In this document: piece by piece, positions 60,531 through 61,171 of the stretch
Numbering within the stretch: position 1 is the stretch's first letter
Layout: each line of letters begins with the position of its first letter
Assembly: GCA_020725625.1 (NCBI GenBank)
Contig: DYET01000170.1
Location: 1-61,171 of the forward strand
From: Desulfovirgula sp.
GTDB taxonomy: Bacteria; Bacillota; Desulfotomaculia; Desulfotomaculales; Desulfocucumaceae
Length of the DNA stretch: 61,171 nucleotides
Reading direction: 5' to 3'
The notes under the pieces: generated by a model
Told to the model about the DNA's origin: nothing
The model's database searches: none
What the model saw: the letters and a program-made list of their open reading frames with translations, nothing else
Translations under genes and position numbers: made by a program

Positions 60531-61171
60531 GTGAAAAAAAGAAGGGATTTCTTGTCTTTGGCCGCGGTGATGGTGCTGGCGCTGGCACTGGCGGCATCCG
60601 GCTGCGGCAAGAAGGAAGAGAAGAAGGATGACAGGAAGGGTGCTGCCGGCGACGCCGACAAGCTTAAGGTTGCCTTCATGTATGTGGGACCTGTGGGGGA
60701 CGCCGGATGGACCTACGCCCATGACCAGGGCAGGAAATACCTGGAGAAAGAGCTTCCATATGTCAAAACCAGCTTCGTGGAGTCGGTCCCCGAAGGGGCG
60801 GATTCCGAGAGGGTGCTGACCCAGTTGGCCGAGCAGGGGAACAAAGTGATCTTCGCCACCAGCTTCGGCTATATGGACCCCACCATCAATGTGGCCAAAA
60901 AATACCCCGACGTGGTTTTTATGCACTGCTCGGGATATAAAACCGATAAGAACGTCGGTACATACTTCGGCCGGATCTACCAGCCGCGCTACCTGACCGG
61001 CATAGTGGCCGGCAAGACGACCAAGAGCAACAAGATCGGCTACGTAGCGGCCTTCCCCATTCCTGAGGTGGTCCGGGGAATCAACGCCTTCACCCTGGGG
61101 GTGCGGTCGGTGAACCCCAGCGCCAAGGTGCAGGTGGTCTGGACCAATACCTGGTACGACCCGGCCAAGGA
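60531..61171 (+). CDS. BMP-family (PnrA/Med-like) ABC substrate-binding lipoprotein, 3' end outside window
   Basis: The first 213 residues of a lipoprotein with an RR-containing signal (KKRRDFLSLAAVMVLALALA) and lipobox AASGC. The mature part follows the basic-membrane-protein family: KVAFMYVGPVGDAGWTYAHD, FVESVPEGADSERVL, FATSFGYMDPTINVAKKYPD, and GRIYQPRYLTGIVAGKTTKS. These proteins bind nucleosides (purines) for ABC importers. The start is GTG 60531 after AGGGAGGGG. The gene continues past the window, and its transporter partners would be expected downstream. Confidence 0.92.
   Translation, partial: MKKRRDFLSLAAVMVLALALAASGCGKKEEKKDDRKGAAGDADKLKVAFMYVGPVGDAGWTYAHDQGRKYLEKELPYVKTSFVESVPEGADSERVLTQLAEQGNKVIFATSFGYMDPTINVAKKYPDVVFMHCSGYKTDKNVGTYFGRIYQPRYLTGIVAGKTTKSNKIGYVAAFPIPEVVRGINAFTLGVRSVNPSAKVQVVWTNTWYDPAK

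Noticed and set aside
1-61171. tRNA, rRNA genes or CRISPR arrays
   Set aside because: No T-loop/acceptor arrangement, rRNA signature or regularly spaced repeats were seen by eye; a dedicated scan would be more sensitive.

Overview
The window comes from a GC-rich, spore-forming, anaerobic Firmicute, most likely of the Peptococcaceae / Desulfotomaculum-Pelotomaculum group. Pointers are an alpha/beta-type small acid-soluble spore protein gene, RemA, a two-subunit glycine decarboxylase, several acyl-CoA synthetases and dehydrogenases, tungstate uptake, strong AGGAGGTGAT-type ribosome binding sites and frequent GTG/TTG starts. The genus is inferred from gene content and style, not from a database search.

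Layout. 1-6.5 kb: 3' end of carB, then pyrK, pyrD, pyrF and pyrE, with three unrelated minus-strand genes (LapA-like, L,D-transpeptidase, SASP) lying between them. 6.5-14 kb: an alkaline-phosphatase-superfamily enzyme, then a glycine riboswitch with terminator controlling gcvT-gcvH-gcvPA-gcvPB, then alanine dehydrogenase. 14.2-17 kb: a PadR-regulated FetAB-like exporter and lipA (lipoate for GcvH). 17.2-20.6 kb: two acyl-CoA dehydrogenases and a QueG-like Fe-S protein.

20.6-38 kb is the most interesting part. A PAS-AAA+-Fis sigma-54 activator lies between two good -24/-12 promoters, one for an acyl-CoA dehydrogenase and one for a long divergent operon. That operon encodes two different coenzyme-B12 acyl-CoA mutases (each a large plus a small subunit), a MeaB chaperone, an FMN-binding PPOX-like protein, a HMG-CoA-synthase-like protein lacking all three catalytic residues and fused to a DUF35 Zn-ribbon/OB domain, an SCP2-type thiolase, an acyl-CoA synthetase, a MaoC-type hydratase and an SDR dehydrogenase. 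It ends at a clear terminator. A sodium:solute symporter with a DUF3311 partner and another acyl-CoA synthetase follow. Together these could import, activate, rearrange and beta-oxidise a branched or quaternary-carbon carboxylic acid. Substrate-contact positions in both mutases differ from methylmalonyl-, isobutyryl- and 2-hydroxyisobutyryl-CoA mutases, so the substrate is open and may be new.

38-50 kb is mostly housekeeping: rqcH (NFACT), a YIP1-family membrane protein, a Ca2+-type P-ATPase, dapF, an aspartate aminotransferase, and yicC-remA-gmk-rpoZ-coaBC. 49.7-52.3 kb holds a decayed heavy-metal P1B-ATPase, small unknown genes, two copies of a Moco/tungsten-cofactor-type riboswitch with a terminator between them, and an orphan tupA. 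52.3-57.1 kb is a TetR-associated YbhGFSR-like ABC exporter on the minus strand. 57.2-61.2 kb holds a DUF3795 protein, a FadD-like acyl-CoA synthetase with a possible FadR-like box, a broken transposase, and the start of a BMP-family lipoprotein that runs off the window.
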